Positions 9,784-20,998 are shown, counted from the stretch's first letter. The stretch is 64,000 bases of DNA from Staphylococcus equorum (GCF_029024965.1 NZ_CP118982.1:372001-436000); one strand, 5' to 3'. Numbers and translations are program-made. Notes: generated by a model not told the origin, from the sequence alone.

Positions 9784-9905
9784 TAAGAAACTGTTCTGTT
9801 GTGATATCTATGTAGTACTTTTTGTAGCCTTTGTATGTCATATTGGATAATGGCTTATTAGGACTTAAGTTCAGTTTTAAGATAAGGCTTCTATGTATCA
9901 CAGAG

Positions 9906-10376
9906 TTATTTTCTAGGAATACCAATCACATGACCTAATTGTTTTGGAATGTCGAAGGGTTGTTGGCTATCAAAATATGTTTTGATCTTATCATAAACAG
10001 GTTCAGGGAAATTCATGCTACGTCTTGTATGGTGACTTACGCCCATCATAATGACTTCATAAGTAGCCGTACGTTCGTCTTGCTCATTATACATCGTTAA
10101 AAACAAATGCACTCTCTTGGCATCATAGTCATGTATATGAAACTTGATATAAAATTGATCATCTAGTAATAATTCATTTAAAAAAGAAATATGTGCTTCA
10201 ATGCTAAATATCGTGATCTCTTGATCGGGACGATATGAAATTGATAAATCTACAGATTCAAAGAAACCAACAACTGCATCACTGAAAATTGAATAATATT
10301 GTGCGTCATGCATATGATTATTACGGTCAATCCAAGATGGTTGTACGGTATTTCTATATATGTATTCATCTACCAT
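9906..10376 (-). CDS. Acyl-CoA thioesterase family protein (hotdog fold)
   Basis: A 156-residue single hotdog-domain protein. The N-terminal motif WIDRNNHMHDAQYY resembles the WxDxNxHMN signature of 4-hydroxybenzoyl-CoA-type thioesterases, with the conserved aspartate and histidine present. It is probably a cytosolic acyl-CoA or betainyl-CoA-like thioesterase; related genes sit in carnitine-breakdown clusters in some bacteria, but no carnitine genes are adjacent here, so substrate is unknown. AGGAGTG precedes the ATG. The divergent neighbour encodes a YkvI-like membrane protein. Confidence 0.72.
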   Translation of the reverse strand: MVDEYIYRNTVQPSWIDRNNHMHDAQYYSIFSDAVVGFFESVDLSISYRPDQEITIFSIEAHISFLNELLLDDQFYIKFHIHDYDAKRVHLFLTMYNEQDERTATYEVIMMGVSHHTRRSMNFPEPVYDKIKTYFDSQQPFDIPKQLGHVIGIPRK

Positions 10377-10719
10377 GAGACCACTCCTATAATTATTTTT
10401 TAATATTGGACTACATAATTGTATCAGTTTTATAGTGAAAAGTTTAAAAATTTGTTTTCTCTATAATGATATTATTATTAGTTGAAAAGTGCGTATTATA
10501 TAATGTAAATACCATCAAGGATAAGTATTTTCAGCGGTTTGAAAATTAAAGCTAAGTGAGTTACTATGAATATGTAATCGTTTACATTATTGTGAAAGGC
10601 AATACGGATTTTCTATGTATAGACGTGTATAAAGGGGTTTGGAATGTAATGCGTTCTATTTCACAATGATGATTTTACGTTTTAAACAAAAAATATTACT
10701 ACGTACAAAGGGGATTACT
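10377..10719. other. Divergent intergenic region with a cre site
   Basis: This 343-base AT-rich gap separates the thioesterase and YkvI-like genes and should hold both promoters. The only clear motif is the cre-like palindrome at 10572-10587. No small gene with a ribosome site is visible. Confidence 0.6.
10572..10587. promoter_or_regulatory. Candidate CcpA cre site
   Basis: ATGTAATCGTTTACAT matches the cre consensus WTGNAARCGNWWWCAW with one mismatch and is nearly palindromic. It lies 133 bases before the start of the YkvI-like gene. Confidence 0.65.
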
Positions 10720-11802
10720 ATGAAGAAAGTATTTTTAATAGGTAGTGCCTTAATTGGTATAATTGTGGGTGCTGGATTTGCTTCAGGACAAGAAATCCTA
10801 CAATATTTTACTAGTTTCGGTAAGTTGGGTATATTTGCAGCAATTGTTTCAACAATGTTATTTTCATATATTGGTATGGTACTTGTATGGCTAGGTAGTA
10901 AGTTTAAAGCTCAGAGTCATAATGATGTAATACATAAATTAACTGGCGGTACATTGTTTGGTAAAGTGCTTGCATGGGTGATAGATATTGTACTCATCAT
11001 CGCTTTATTTGGATTTGGTGTCGTAATGCTTGCTGGTGGTGGTTCGAACTTTGAACAACAGTTTGGTATACCAGCAGTACTTGGAACATTATTAATGGTT
11101 CTCTTAGTATTTTTATTCGGTATGTTACGTGTAGATAATGTTGTTAAAGTTATCGGTAATATTACACCGTTATTGATTATAGCGATTCTCGTTGTTGCGG
11201 TTTATTGCTTGTTTACTATGTCAGGTACGTTTACTGAACTCACTGACATAGCTAAAGAACATACGTCAGCGGTGCCGAATTGGTTTATTTCAGGCGTTAA
11301 TTACGTTTCATTAAATATCAGTTTAGGAGCAACTATGGCAATTGTTATGGGTGGTAGTGAGAAGAATCCTAAGGTAGCTGCATGGGGTGGCTTCTTCGGA
11401 GGATTTGTTTTAGGCATAATGATTATGATAAGTCATTTTGCGATACTTTCTAAAATTGAAACGGTAGGGGATTTACCAATGCCGATGTTAGGGCTTGTAA
11501 ATGATATATCTCCAATTTTAGGTGTTCTTATGTCTATCATTATCTATTTAATGATATTTAATACGTGTTTAGGTATGTTCTATTCACTTGCTACACGTTT
11601 TACTACTCCTGAAACAATACAGTTTAAAATATTTTATATCGTAGCTATTTTAATTGGCTTTGCAGTAAGTTTTGCAGGATTTACAGACTTAATGTCATTC
11701 TTTTATCCATTCATTGGATATTTAGGATTAGTATTAATTGTGGTATTAATTTATGCACCATTTAAAGTTAAACGATTAGAGAAAAAAGGAGATTTACCAT
11801 AG
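10720..11802 (+). CDS. YkvI family membrane protein (putative amino acid/Na+ symporter-like)
   Basis: A 360-residue integral membrane protein with about ten hydrophobic helices. The first helix contains IIVGAGFASGQEILQYF, the signature of YkvI-like proteins, which belong to the APC/LeuT-like superfamily of amino acid transporters. No characterised substrate can be assigned. AAAGGGG lies upstream of the ATG at 10720; the longer frame beginning at 10639 has no ribosome site. The upstream cre motif suggests repression when good carbon sources are present. Confidence 0.78.
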   Translation: MKKVFLIGSALIGIIVGAGFASGQEILQYFTSFGKLGIFAAIVSTMLFSYIGMVLVWLGSKFKAQSHNDVIHKLTGGTLFGKVLAWVIDIVLIIALFGFGVVMLAGGGSNFEQQFGIPAVLGTLLMVLLVFLFGMLRVDNVVKVIGNITPLLIIAILVVAVYCLFTMSGTFTELTDIAKEHTSAVPNWFISGVNYVSLNISLGATMAIVMGGSEKNPKVAAWGGFFGGFVLGIMIMISHFAILSKIETVGDLPMPMLGLVNDISPILGVLMSIIIYLMIFNTCLGMFYSLATRFTTPETIQFKIFYIVAILIGFAVSFAGFTDLMSFFYPFIGYLGLVLIVVLIYAPFKVKRLEKKGDLP

Positions 11803-11926
11803 TATAATAGAAATAAAATCAATATGATTATTTATATAGGCTTTGTTTTACAAATTTGAATATTAAGATAGAATGAATAGGCATAGAACTAAGAAAAACA
11901 GATTGTATTGTGAGAGGAGTACTATT

Positions 11927-12133
11927 ATGGTATTTGTTGCATTAATATTATTTATTTTATCTTTAGTCTTACTTATTTATTCTATCGCATTATTAATGGG
12001 CAAGGATGGTTCGTTATTTAGTTTGTTTACGGATGGAGAAAAAACTTTAACTAAAGGACAAAAGTTATTAATCTATATCGTTACGATTGTTTTATTAGTG
12101 ATAAGTTTAGTTTGGTTACTTAATCTAATTTAA
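11927..12133 (+). CDS. Small two-helix membrane protein, hypothetical
   Basis: A 68-residue protein with two hydrophobic helices (about 2-23 and 46-66) joined by a short polar loop rich in Gly, Asp and Lys. AGAGGAG precedes the ATG at 11927; the longer frame from 11873 lacks a ribosome site. I do not recognise the family. It follows the YkvI-like gene after about 120 bases and ends before a strong terminator. It may be a small accessory membrane protein, but nothing in the sequence gives a function. Confidence 0.65.
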   Translation: MVFVALILFILSLVLLIYSIALLMGKDGSLFSLFTDGEKTLTKGQKLLIYIVTIVLLVISLVWLLNLI

Positions 12134-12171
12134 AAGTTGTGTCTTTAGTTTGAAAAATAATTTATATGTTT

Positions 12172-12208
12172 AAAAGGACTAATCCATTTAATACGGATTA
12201 GTCCTTTT
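12172..12208. terminator. Bidirectional terminator between small membrane protein and ureD
   Basis: AAAAGGACTAATCC pairs with GGATTAGTCCTTTT, with A and T tracts on both sides; it serves the convergent plus-strand gene and the urease operon. Confidence 0.9.
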
Positions 12209-12246
12209 ATTTTGAGAATGGCATTTATGTCCAACCTCGAGAATAA

Positions 12247-13089
12247 CTAATATTTTCTTAAAAAATCAACGTCAAGATCGAAGATTTCTTTAACAACATA
12301 AGTTTGTAATGTTGTTAAAATCTTTTCGATTACTTGTGTTTTGTTAGATAAAATACGAATGCTAAAACCATGTGTTGGTAACTGTGTAATACCAAAACGA
12401 CAATCATATACTTGTTGCAAGTGTTTAATTTGATCGAATACGTTATCTATAAATTTTTGGTTAACATCTGGGTGGATAAAATAGCAAGAACCCAAGTGGC
12501 TATAATGCTCCATGTAACCAATATCATCGACTTTATTTTTAGTTGGATCAAGTAACATATTATCAAATACAACGAGATCATCGTCTACATAAATTTCATT
12601 TAATAAATGCATATATGTGTAGCTAAAGGCTTTACCTTCTTTAGAATATCCTGGTGTTAAAATATCTGTATAAAATAAAGATGCTGTTGAACTCAAGTTA
12701 AATGTATTATGTTGGTAGAATTTGGCATTTTCAAAAGCGATAATTGGATCGCCTACATATTCCGCATAAGCGTTATCTTTAATATTGAAATTTTGATATT
12801 GTTCCACATGATCATTCAACGTTTTATAAATCTTTGTTGCACCTTGGGAAGTTAATATCACTTTTGCATCAGTGTCTACATTAAAGTTCATGTTATAGCG
12901 ATCGCCATCTAAATAACCGCCACCTACATTCACAATATAAAATGTAGGAATATCAGAGGCGTTTAAGTAGACTGGACGCATTACTTTTAATGCTCTTTCA
13001 AAAAAGATATCACGCGCAACAGATTTTTTTCCGTTATTAAAAACAGTTAGATCTAATTGGCCAGTCCATTGTGGATTTGACTCAGACAT
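12247..13089 (-). CDS. ureD: Urease accessory protein UreD (UreH)
   Basis: A 280-residue scaffold that joins UreF and UreG on apo-urease for nickel insertion. Family features include [14 protein letters not shown] near residue 52 and a [12 protein letters not shown] segment. It is the last gene of the ureABCEFGD operon, and its start shares one base with the ureG stop codon, giving translational coupling. The operon ends at the hairpin just downstream. Confidence 0.95.
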   Translation of the reverse strand: MSESNPQWTGQLDLTVFNNGKKSVARDIFFERALKVMRPVYLNASDIPTFYIVNVGGGYLDGDRYNMNFNVDTDAKVILTSQGATKIYKTLNDHVEQYQNFNIKDNAYAEYVGDPIIAFENAKFYQHNTFNLSSTASLFYTDILTPGYSKEGKAFSYTYMHLLNEIYVDDDLVVFDNMLLDPTKNKVDDIGYMEHYSHLGSCYFIHPDVNQKFIDNVFDQIKHLQQVYDCRFGITQLPTHGFSIRILSNKTQVIEKILTTLQTYVVKEIFDLDVDFLRKY

Positions 13090-13703
13090 TAAGCTAATCC
13101 TTTAAGAAATACATCTTGTTCAATCCACTCAAGTACATTGTCTAAGCCTTCATCGGTTTTAAGATTTGTAAAAGTGAATGGGCGGTTACCACGGAATGCT
13201 TTTGTATCTTCTGCCATGCGTTCTAATGATGCATTAACATAAGGCGCTAAATCAGTCTTATTGATTACAAAGTAGTCAGATTTAATCATACCTTGTCCAC
13301 CTTTACGTGGAATTTTTTCGCCTTGTGCAACATCAATAATATAAATTGAAAAATCAACGAGTTCCGGGCTGAAAGTTGCCGCTAAGTTATCGCCACCAGA
13401 TTCAATGAAAATAAGTTCTATATCTTCATTGCGTTCTTTTAGTTCATCAATTGCTGCAAAGTTCATTGACGCATCTTCACGAATTGCTGTGTGTGGGCAT
13501 CCACCCGTTTCAACACCGATAATTCTATCTTCAGGTAATACACCTGAGTTAACTAATATTTTTTCATCTTCTTTTGTATATATATCATTAGTGATAACAC
13601 CAATGCTCAAGTCTTTTGCTAAACGTTTAACAATTTTCTCGATAAGCTGGGTTTTCCCTGCACCCACAGGGCCACCGATACCTATTTTAACTGTCTCTGT
13701 CAT
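13089..13703 (-). CDS. ureG: Urease accessory GTPase UreG
   Basis: A 204-residue SIMIBI-class GTPase that powers nickel delivery to UreC. Visible motifs are the P-loop [11 protein letters not shown] (residues 8-18), the metal-binding CPH in [31 protein letters not shown], and the base-recognition NKTD. Length and motifs are standard. It lies between ureF (13 bases upstream) and ureD (one-base overlap). Confidence 0.97.
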   Translation of the reverse strand: MTETVKIGIGGPVGAGKTQLIEKIVKRLAKDLSIGVITNDIYTKEDEKILVNSGVLPEDRIIGVETGGCPHTAIREDASMNFAAIDELKERNEDIELIFIESGGDNLAATFSPELVDFSIYIIDVAQGEKIPRKGGQGMIKSDYFVINKTDLAPYVNASLERMAEDTKAFRGNRPFTFTNLKTDEGLDNVLEWIEQDVFLKGLA

Positions 13704-13716
13704 AAAAATTGTCCTC

Positions 13717-14406
13717 CTAAGATATAAAAATTCTTACATTGACGTTCTCGTGTTCCATTTGATTGATTTCTAATCCTGGTGCAGTAATACCTAGTTGGGA
13801 TTCATCCAATGTCATGATATAGTCTCTTGTCTCTTTCATAAGTGGAATCATATGATGTACAATACGTTGACCAGCAGTTTGTCCCAAAGGAATTGCGCGT
13901 AGCGCATTTTGAGTTAAACTGGACACGTTTTGATATAAATAATAATCAATAATTGTTTCGATATCGACTCCTAAATGATGTCCGAGCATCGTAAAACAAA
14001 TGGCAGGATGCAACTTGGCTTTTTTCTCTTTTAGTTGCGCATTGTACCAGTCAATCCAGTCACTATCATAAAGTTCAGAAGCGAGTTTGACCATGCGGTT
14101 ACCCATTTGTTTTGAACCTTGGCGTGTTTCTTTAGGTAAGTTTTGTACGAAAAGAATTTTATCTAATCGCAATATAGATTCTGAATCATTTTGATTAAGC
14201 GCATCGTAGACTAGTCGCATTGCTAAGCCATCTGCGTATGTCAATTGTTCGTTTAAGAATAACGCGAGCCATTGTTGAAAGCTTGCTTCGTCATGTACTG
14301 TGTCACGTTGAATATAAGTTTCAAGACCAAAGGAATGACTAAATGCACCTGTCGGGAATTGAGAATCACAAAATTGAAACAGACGTAGGTGTGCATGATC
14401 AGTCAT
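13717..14406 (-). CDS. ureF: Urease accessory protein UreF
   Basis: A 229-residue all-helical protein that bridges UreD and UreG in the activation complex. The N-terminal motif [19 protein letters not shown] is diagnostic for UreF, and a C-terminal [11 protein letters not shown] segment is also typical. Its start lies inside the end of ureE (8-base overlap), so translation is coupled. Confidence 0.95.
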   Translation of the reverse strand: MTDHAHLRLFQFCDSQFPTGAFSHSFGLETYIQRDTVHDEASFQQWLALFLNEQLTYADGLAMRLVYDALNQNDSESILRLDKILFVQNLPKETRQGSKQMGNRMVKLASELYDSDWIDWYNAQLKEKKAKLHPAICFTMLGHHLGVDIETIIDYYLYQNVSSLTQNALRAIPLGQTAGQRIVHHMIPLMKETRDYIMTLDESQLGITAPGLEINQMEHENVNVRIFIS

Positions 14407-14851
14407 GTGAATGACCTATATGTCTAAATGCTTTATTTACTTTACGATCTTCATGCTCGTATGGAATCCCTAAATCTTTTAATAATGATTCTACCAAGTA
14501 GTCGTATTGTACAAGCATTTCAGTTTCTGTAAATTGTGCTGGCAAATGTCTGTTTCCAAGTTGATGCGCGATATCTCCCATTTCTTGAAGTGTACGTGGT
14601 TTAATAACGAGTAAATCTTCAGAATTCACATCTACGATAATCATATTGGTATCGTCTTTATATAAAATGTCGCCATATTGTAAATCAATAGGTTGTTTTA
14701 AACGAATCCCTATTTCATTACCATGGTCTGTCGTTACACGTTGAATACGTTTAACTAAATCAGAGTTTTCCAAGTATACTTTTTCTGTATGTTTACCTTT
14801 TTCACTATCAGCAATGTTAGCGATATTTCCTACAATTTCTTCGATGATCAT
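14399..14851 (-). CDS. ureE: Urease accessory nickel metallochaperone UreE
   Basis: A 150-residue nickel chaperone with an N-terminal substrate-binding-like domain and a C-terminal metal-binding domain containing GNRHLPAQF. The C-terminal tail HIGHSHD keeps a short histidine motif but lacks the long poly-His of Klebsiella UreE. It starts 10 bases after ureC and overlaps ureF. Confidence 0.95.
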   Translation of the reverse strand: MIIEEIVGNIANIADSEKGKHTEKVYLENSDLVKRIQRVTTDHGNEIGIRLKQPIDLQYGDILYKDDTNMIIVDVNSEDLLVIKPRTLQEMGDIAHQLGNRHLPAQFTETEMLVQYDYLVESLLKDLGIPYEHEDRKVNKAFRHIGHSHD

Positions 14852-14861
14852 TTTTTACCTC

Positions 14862-16577
14862 CTAGAATAAGAAATAGCGTTGAGTTAACGGTAATTCAGT
14901 AGCTGGTTCACTTGTGATTTTTTCACCGTCTACGAATACTTCATATGTTTGTGGATCAACATCTATTTTTGGTGTTGCATTGTTGTTTTTCATATCTACT
15001 TTACTTAACTTACGGATATTACGAACAGGTCTTACTTTACGTTTTAAGCCGAGTACTTTATCAATATCATTTTCGTATGCTGTTGAAGAAACAAAAGTCA
15101 TTGAAGTACTTTGCATATTGCCGCCTAATTGTCCGTACATTTTACGGTATTTCAAGGGTTCAGAAGTAGGGATAGAACCGTTAGCATCACCATTAATGGC
15201 TGTATTAATGAGTCCACCTTTAAGGATAACGTCTGGTTTTACGCCAAAGAAAGCAGGTTCCCACATGATAATATCGGCGAGTTTGCCTTCTTCAATAGAG
15301 CCAACATAATCTGAAATACCATGTGTAATGGCAGGGTTAATCGTATATTTAGCGATATAACGTTTGATACGGTTATTGTCATTATGTTTACTGTCACCTT
15401 CTAATGCACCACGTTGTTCTTTCATACGGTGTGCAACTTGCCAAGTACGTGTAATAACTTCACCGACACGTCCCATAGCTTGAGAATCAGAACTTACCAT
15501 ACTAAATACGCCAATATCATGTAATACATCCTCTGCTGCAATTGTTTCTTTACGAATACGTGAATCAGCAAATGCGATGTCTTCAGGGATTGCAGCGTTT
15601 AAGTGGTGGGTAATCATAACCATATCTAAATGTTCGTCTACAGTATTTACTGTGTATGGAAGTGTTGGATTTGTAGAAGAAGGTAAAATGTTTGGATAGG
15701 CAGCAGATTTAATTAAATCTGGCGCGTGGCCACCACCAGCACCTTCTGTATGATACATGTGTAATACGCGGTTTTTAACTGCGGCCATTGTTTCTTCCAT
15801 GAAGCCAGCTTCATTTAATGTATCGGCGTGTAGTGCGATTTGAACATCATAGTCATCTGCGACTTGCAAAGCGTGGTCTAATGCTGAAGGTGTCGCACCC
15901 CAGTCTTCATGTACTTTTAAGCCAATCGCACCAGCATGTACTTGTTCTACTAAGGCAGTGTGATTGACTGCTTGACCTTTACCAGTGAACCCAATATTTA
16001 ATGGCAATGATTCTGCCGCTTCTAACATGCGGTGTAGATGCCATGGTCCTGGAGTAACTGTAGTTGCTTTTGCACCTTCAGATGCACCAGTGCCGCCACC
16101 AATATGCGTAGTTATACCACTTTCAAGCGCAACTTGTGACTGTTCAGGGTTAATAAAGTGAACGTGTGTATCAATACCACCTGCAGTTACGATTTTACCT
16201 TCTGCAGAAATAATATCAGTCGTAGCACCAATAATAATATCTACATTATCCATAATATCAGGATTACCTGCTTTTCCGACTGCCATAATATAGCCATTTT
16301 TAATACCAATATCAGCTTTAATAATTTTATCGTAGTCGATAATCATTGCATTTGTCATAACTAAATCTGCAACCTGTTTATCATCACGTGTTACATTAGG
16401 ATTTTGAGCCATGCCGTCTCTGATAGATTTACCACCACCAAATGTCGCCTCATCGCCATACGTAGCGTAATCTTTTTCTACTCTTGCAAATAAATTTGTA
16501 TCTCCAAGTCTTACAGAGTCACCAACAGTTGGCCCATAAAGACTTGTATATTGTGATTGCGTCATTTTAAAACTCAT
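14862..16577 (-). CDS. ureC: Urease subunit alpha (catalytic)
   Basis: The 571-residue catalytic subunit that hydrolyses urea to ammonia and carbamate. The dinickel site is visible: HVH in [12 protein letters not shown], the carbamylated lysine in [12 protein letters not shown], and histidines in [11 protein letters not shown] and [12 protein letters not shown]. The catalytic-flap histidine lies in ITHHLN. Length equals the family norm. Its ATG overlaps the ureB stop by four bases (ATGA). Confidence 0.98.
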   Translation of the reverse strand: MSFKMTQSQYTSLYGPTVGDSVRLGDTNLFARVEKDYATYGDEATFGGGKSIRDGMAQNPNVTRDDKQVADLVMTNAMIIDYDKIIKADIGIKNGYIMAVGKAGNPDIMDNVDIIIGATTDIISAEGKIVTAGGIDTHVHFINPEQSQVALESGITTHIGGGTGASEGAKATTVTPGPWHLHRMLEAAESLPLNIGFTGKGQAVNHTALVEQVHAGAIGLKVHEDWGATPSALDHALQVADDYDVQIALHADTLNEAGFMEETMAAVKNRVLHMYHTEGAGGGHAPDLIKSAAYPNILPSSTNPTLPYTVNTVDEHLDMVMITHHLNAAIPEDIAFADSRIRKETIAAEDVLHDIGVFSMVSSDSQAMGRVGEVITRTWQVAHRMKEQRGALEGDSKHNDNNRIKRYIAKYTINPAITHGISDYVGSIEEGKLADIIMWEPAFFGVKPDVILKGGLINTAINGDANGSIPTSEPLKYRKMYGQLGGNMQSTSMTFVSSTAYENDIDKVLGLKRKVRPVRNIRKLSKVDMKNNNATPKIDVDPQTYEVFVDGEKITSEPATELPLTQRYFLF

Positions 16578-16987
16578 GCTTTATACCCACTTTCTTTATT
16601 AGCATTTTCGTTTTCTTGATTTTCTTGTTCAACGATTTCTGTAGCTGAAGTGTCTGCTTCATCTCTATAGACACGAGACTCATCAATTGCTCCATTTACA
16701 GCACCGTGAAAACCATAAATTTTTCGTTTGCCAGAAAATTCAACGAGTTGAACTTCTTTCTCATCACCCGGTTCAAAACGAACGGCTGCACCAGCAGGAA
16801 TATCGAGTCGTTTACCATAGGCTTTTTCATGGTCAAAGTCTAGCGCTGGATTCGCCTCAAAAAAGTGATAATGTGAGCCGACTTGTATTGGTCGATCTCC
16901 AGTATTTTTCACATTAAGTATTGTGGATTTATGACCTTTATTTACTTCTATTTCTGTACGTTTAACTATAATTTCACCAGGTTTCAT
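16574..16987 (-). CDS. ureB: Urease subunit beta
   Basis: A 137-residue beta subunit with the core [19 protein letters not shown] near the start and [17 protein letters not shown] in the middle, both diagnostic. The C-terminal tail of about 25 residues is rich in Glu and Asn and longer than the roughly 100-residue minimal form, as in other staphylococci. It couples to ureC by a four-base overlap. Confidence 0.97.
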   Translation of the reverse strand: MKPGEIIVKRTEIEVNKGHKSTILNVKNTGDRPIQVGSHYHFFEANPALDFDHEKAYGKRLDIPAGAAVRFEPGDEKEVQLVEFSGKRKIYGFHGAVNGAIDESRVYRDEADTSATEIVEQENQENENANKESGYKA

Positions 16988-17002
16988 AATATAAATCCTC
17001 CT

Positions 17003-17314
17003 TTATACGATTGGGTGATGTACGGTAATCAATTTAGTTCCGTCAGGGAAAGTCGCTTCAATTTCCATTTCTGTTAGCATATCGGCAATACCTTCCATTA
17101 CATCATCTTCACTTAATATTTGTTTCCCATAACTCATCAGTTCTGCTACAGATTTTCCATCTCTAGCACCTTCAAGTAGTTCAAAACTAATTATAGCTAC
17201 TGCCTCTGGATAATTTAATTTTAAACCGCGTTGTTGACGTCTGCGTGCTAAATCTGCTGCTACAACTAGCATCAACTTATCTTGTTCACGTTGTGTAAAA
17301 TGCACGAGCTTCAC
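17003..17314 (-). CDS. ureA: Urease subunit gamma
   Basis: A 103-residue gamma subunit with the standard N-terminus LTxREQDKL-like ([18 protein letters not shown]), the [11 protein letters not shown] motif and the C-terminal [16 protein letters not shown]. It is the first gene of the seven-gene operon. The gap to the divergent urea transporter is about 206 bases and should hold both promoters. Urease raises pH and supplies ammonia; in urinary staphylococci it contributes to colonisation. Confidence 0.97.
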   Translation of the reverse strand: MKLVHFTQREQDKLMLVVAADLARRRQQRGLKLNYPEAVAIISFELLEGARDGKSVAELMSYGKQILSEDDVMEGIADMLTEMEIEATFPDGTKLITVHHPIV

Positions 17315-17362
17315 TACCTTTCAATTATTTATATCGTGTCCGTTAATTATGTCCGCTATATA

Positions 17363-17391
17363 ATGATATTCCGAATAGTATTTAACTACAA
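17363..17391 (-). promoter_or_regulatory. Candidate SigA-type promoter for the urease operon
   Basis: Read on the minus strand, TTGTAG (17391-17386) and TATCAT (17368-17363) are separated by 17 bases and lie about 50 bases before the ureA start. Motif match only. Confidence 0.35.
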
Positions 17392-17520
17392 GAATAACCC
17401 CTTGTGAGCGTGAAAAATAAAAAAAAAGAATTTTATTACAGGCGATATGTATCTCTTTAAATTTAGTGGATATTAATATATTATTATTTAAGTCAAAGTA
17501 TATAGAAATCAGGTGACGTT

Positions 17521-18426
17521 GTGGACGCTATTCGGATAATATTGAAGAATATTGCGCAAGTATTATTATTGAACAATTCGTGGACAGGATTGTTTGTTTT
17601 AGTAGGTATTTTTGTAGGTAATTGGAAAGTGGGGCTAATGGCTTTGAGTGCAAGTGTCATTTCCCTATTGCTTGCAAAACGCACGAATTATTCAGAAGAG
17701 GAAATCAACACGGGATTGGCCGGGTTCAATCCTGTACTTACTGCCATTGCATTAACATTATTCTTAGTACCAGAATGGTATAGTGTGGTTATTGTATTAG
17801 TTGCAATTATTATAACAATGCCTATTGGTTCGGCATTTAGAGAGTTTTTTAAACCATTTGGTGTGCCAATGTTAACAATGCCATATGTATTTGTAAGTTG
17901 GATTGTATTACTCATGTCATTCCAATTTAAATTTGTGAACGCAGATGTTAATATTTTGCCGAATACAGTTCAGGAAATTAAATTTTCTGGTCATAGTATC
18001 GACTTTATAAGTGCATTTTTGACGGGTTTCAGTGAAATATTTTTACTTAAAAATATGATTGCAGGTATATTAATTCTTATTGGTATTTTTATTGCTTCCA
18101 GAAAAGCTGGTACATTTGCAATTATTGCAAATATTATAGGTTTTGCAGCAGTCACGGTACTTGGTGGTAATCACGACCAAATTAATGATGGTCTGTTTGG
18201 CTATAATGTCATACTTACAGTGTTAGCTTTAGGTGTCGCATTTAGTACTATAATTCCGCGTTATATAAGTATTGTGTTAGGCATTCTGCTAACTGTCATA
18301 TTACATGCAGGCATGACTACATTATTAACACCATTTGGTTTGCCGGTATTTACATTGCCATTTATTATTGCTACGTGGATTATGCTATTTGCGGGTAATC
18401 AAATGAAAGAACAACAAATAGAGTGA
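17521..18426 (+). CDS. Urea transporter (UT family channel)
   Basis: A 301-residue membrane protein with about ten hydrophobic helices arranged as two repeats. Each repeat carries the UT-family region seen as GLAGFNPVLTAIAL in the first half and GLFGYNVILTVLALG in the second, and each ends with a loop containing PFG[VL]P[MV][LF]T[ML]P. It passively conducts urea into the cell. The start is GTG at 17521, 4 bases after AGGTGA. Its position back-to-back with ureABCEFGD supports urea supply to urease. Confidence 0.92.
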   Translation: MDAIRIILKNIAQVLLLNNSWTGLFVLVGIFVGNWKVGLMALSASVISLLLAKRTNYSEEEINTGLAGFNPVLTAIALTLFLVPEWYSVVIVLVAIIITMPIGSAFREFFKPFGVPMLTMPYVFVSWIVLLMSFQFKFVNADVNILPNTVQEIKFSGHSIDFISAFLTGFSEIFLLKNMIAGILILIGIFIASRKAGTFAIIANIIGFAAVTVLGGNHDQINDGLFGYNVILTVLALGVAFSTIIPRYISIVLGILLTVILHAGMTTLLTPFGLPVFTLPFIIATWIMLFAGNQMKEQQIE

Positions 18427-18545
18427 TATAACATGAAAACTTAAATTAATCTGGTTGAAAGTGTAGTTAACTCTATTGTTATAAGTTTTAAAATATAAAT
18501 TTCTAATTGATTTTAAGAATGGTTTTTTAGAAAGAAGGAAAATAA

Positions 18546-20024
18546 ATGAAAAGATTAGTGGTATTGTTTGCAACCGCAGCAATTACTTTAGCAGGATGTA
18601 GTGGATCTGGAAGTCAATCTAAAGGAAACACTTTGGACATTGAGTTACCTTTAAAAACAACTTCAATCGCCCCTTATGAAACAGATGTACCAGTGAAAAT
18701 TGGCGCAGCAGAATCTTTGTTTAAAGCCTCCGCTGAAGGAAAAGTTCAAAAATTATTAGTTGAATCATATAATCAAAAGTCACCAACTCAACTCGATCTA
18801 AAAATAAAAGATGATATTAAATTCCAAAATGGTAAAAAAGTGACTGGTAAAGCAGTGAAATCTAGTTTGGAAGAAAGTATTGAGAAAAGTGACTTGGTAA
18901 AAGGATCTCTTCCTATTAAGGACATTCAAGTAGACGGACAAAATGTTACGATTATGACAAAAGAAGCATATCCTGAATTAGTTTCAGAGCTTGCCAGTCC
19001 ATTTTCAGCAATCTATGATACGGAAGCAAAGGGCGATGTAAATAAAACCCCTGTTGGAACTGGACCATATCAAATTAAAGATTATAAGCAATCTCAAAAA
19101 ATTAAATTAGATCAGAATAAAGACTACTGGCAAGGTAAACCGAAACTAGATCATATTAATGTTACTTATCAAGAAGATGGTAACGCACGTACGAGTGATT
19201 TAGACTCTGGGAAAGCAGATGTCATTACAGATGTACCTGTGGAAAAAGTAAAAACACTAAAAGAGAGTGATGAAACAAAAGTATCAAGTGTCTCAGGATT
19301 TAGAACAGGCTTACTCTTATATAACCATACAAGCGATAAGATGACGCAACCTGTACGCGAAGCACTCGATAAAGTAATAGATCGTGAAAGTATTGCGAAA
19401 AATGTGTCTAAAGGTCATGCTGAACCTGCGACTGGACCTTTCAATACAAAATTAGATTTTATAGAGAATCGACAAGTGCAGAAACAAGATATAGATAAAG
19501 CGAAGCAAATAATGGAAGAAGAAGGCTATACAAAAGAACATCCATTACAATTAACAGTTTCAACATATAATGGACGTCCAGAACTTCCGAAAATTGCACA
19601 AGTCATCCAATCAGATGCTAAAAAAGCCAATATTGATATTAAATTACGTAATGTGGATGATATCCAAGGTTACCTAAAAGATAAAAGTCAGTGGGATGCA
19701 TCACTTTATAGCTTTGGTACGATTCCAAGAGGAGACACTGGTTATTTCTTCAACCAAGCGTATAAACCACAAGGTGCGATTAACGCAGGTGATTATGATA
19801 ATGACAAAGTGACTGCTTTAATAAATCAATTTAATAAAACAGTAGATACAAAAGAACGTCATCGTTTAACGAATGAAATTATTGATATAACTAGCAATGA
19901 CTTAGCAAATAGCTATATTTCATATAATGATAATATCGTCGGTATGAGTAAAGATGTAGAAAACTTAAAAGCAACTCCTGAAGGCGTCTATCTCATCGAT
20001 TATAAAGTGGATAAAAAACAATGA
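18546..20024 (+). CDS. nikA: Nickel ABC transporter substrate-binding lipoprotein (NikA/Opp type)
   Basis: A 492-residue extracytoplasmic solute-binding protein of the peptide/nickel family (SBP_bac_5). The signal sequence ends in a lipobox LAGC with Cys18 as the lipid anchor. Family motifs include the GTGPYQIKDY region near residue 176 and KDYWQGKP. It heads a five-gene importer beside urease, which needs nickel, so nickel or a nickel-metallophore complex is the likely ligand. Oligopeptide binding is the alternative on sequence alone. Confidence 0.85.
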   Translation: MKRLVVLFATAAITLAGCSGSGSQSKGNTLDIELPLKTTSIAPYETDVPVKIGAAESLFKASAEGKVQKLLVESYNQKSPTQLDLKIKDDIKFQNGKKVTGKAVKSSLEESIEKSDLVKGSLPIKDIQVDGQNVTIMTKEAYPELVSELASPFSAIYDTEAKGDVNKTPVGTGPYQIKDYKQSQKIKLDQNKDYWQGKPKLDHINVTYQEDGNARTSDLDSGKADVITDVPVEKVKTLKESDETKVSSVSGFRTGLLLYNHTSDKMTQPVREALDKVIDRESIAKNVSKGHAEPATGPFNTKLDFIENRQVQKQDIDKAKQIMEEEGYTKEHPLQLTVSTYNGRPELPKIAQVIQSDAKKANIDIKLRNVDDIQGYLKDKSQWDASLYSFGTIPRGDTGYFFNQAYKPQGAINAGDYDNDKVTALINQFNKTVDTKERHRLTNEIIDITSNDLANSYISYNDNIVGMSKDVENLKATPEGVYLIDYKVDKKQ

Positions 20025-20998
20025 TATTAAAAAATATACTTTCTAGAATTGGACAAATGATCATTGTATTGTTTGTCCTTTCTACTATCACTTTTATATT
20101 AATGAAACTTACGCCGGGAGACCCAGTCGACAAAATTTTACATTTAGATGTAGCTAACGTTTCAAGTGAACAAATTGAAGCTACCAAACAAAAATTAGGT
20201 TTAGACCAACCCGTAGTCATCCAATACATTCAATGGTTAGGACAAATTGTGAAGTTGAATTTTGGTACGAGTTATCAAACAGGCGAGCCTGTAATCAATG
20301 AATTAATTTATTATACGCCACCTACAGCATTCATTGCTATTTTGACTATCATTATCGTTTTTATTGTAGCAGTGCCATTAGGTATTATTGCAGCGAAATA
20401 CTATCATACTTGGATTGATACATTGATCCGCACAGTGACATCTTTTACTGTTAGTATACCTTCATTCTTTTTAGGAACTTTATTGATTTATGTATTCGCA
20501 CAAAAACTCAACTTACTTCCATCATCTGGATTAGATTCGTTAGCAGGCTACGTATTACCTGTGATAGCACTGAGCATAGGTATGAGTGCCTATTATGTCA
20601 GATTAATGCGTTCTAATTTAGTAGAACTGTACCAATCTAAAGAAGTAGAAGCGGCTCGACTCAGAGGGATGTCTGAACGTTATATTTTATGGAAAGACTT
20701 GTTTAAGCCTGCTATTATACCGGTCGTTACAGTCTTGGGTATGTCTATAGGCAGTCTTATTGGCGGCACAGTCGTTATTGAAAACTTATTTAGTATACCA
20801 GGTATTGGTCATTTCCTAGTCGATAGTATTAGAGCAAGGGATTATCCTGTTGTGCAAGGTGCAGTTCTTATGATCGGTTTCCTTGTCGTTCTTGCTAACA
20901 CAATCAGTGACTTATTGTTATTATGGCTAGATCCAAAACGTCGATACAATAAAAATCGTAAAAAGACTAAAGTAGCGCGTCAGGATGGTGAGATGTAA
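20021..20998 (+). CDS. nikB: Nickel ABC transporter permease NikB
   Basis: A 325-residue permease of the OppB/DppB/NikB family with six membrane helices. The N-terminal segment [16 protein letters not shown] and the EAA loop [22 protein letters not shown], which contacts the ATPases, are visible. It overlaps nikA by four bases and touches nikC (shared base), showing one operon. Confidence 0.88.
   Translation: MILKNILSRIGQMIIVLFVLSTITFILMKLTPGDPVDKILHLDVANVSSEQIEATKQKLGLDQPVVIQYIQWLGQIVKLNFGTSYQTGEPVINELIYYTPPTAFIAILTIIIVFIVAVPLGIIAAKYYHTWIDTLIRTVTSFTVSIPSFFLGTLLIYVFAQKLNLLPSSGLDSLAGYVLPVIALSIGMSAYYVRLMRSNLVELYQSKEVEAARLRGMSERYILWKDLFKPAIIPVVTVLGMSIGSLIGGTVVIENLFSIPGIGHFLVDSIRARDYPVVQGAVLMIGFLVVLANTISDLLLLWLDPKRRYNKNRKKTKVARQDGEM

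Noticed and set aside
9743..9925. 60-residue minus-strand ORF after mccB
   Set aside because: It runs through the mccB terminator and into the thioesterase gene's end, has no supporting ribosome site, and its sequence resembles no protein family.
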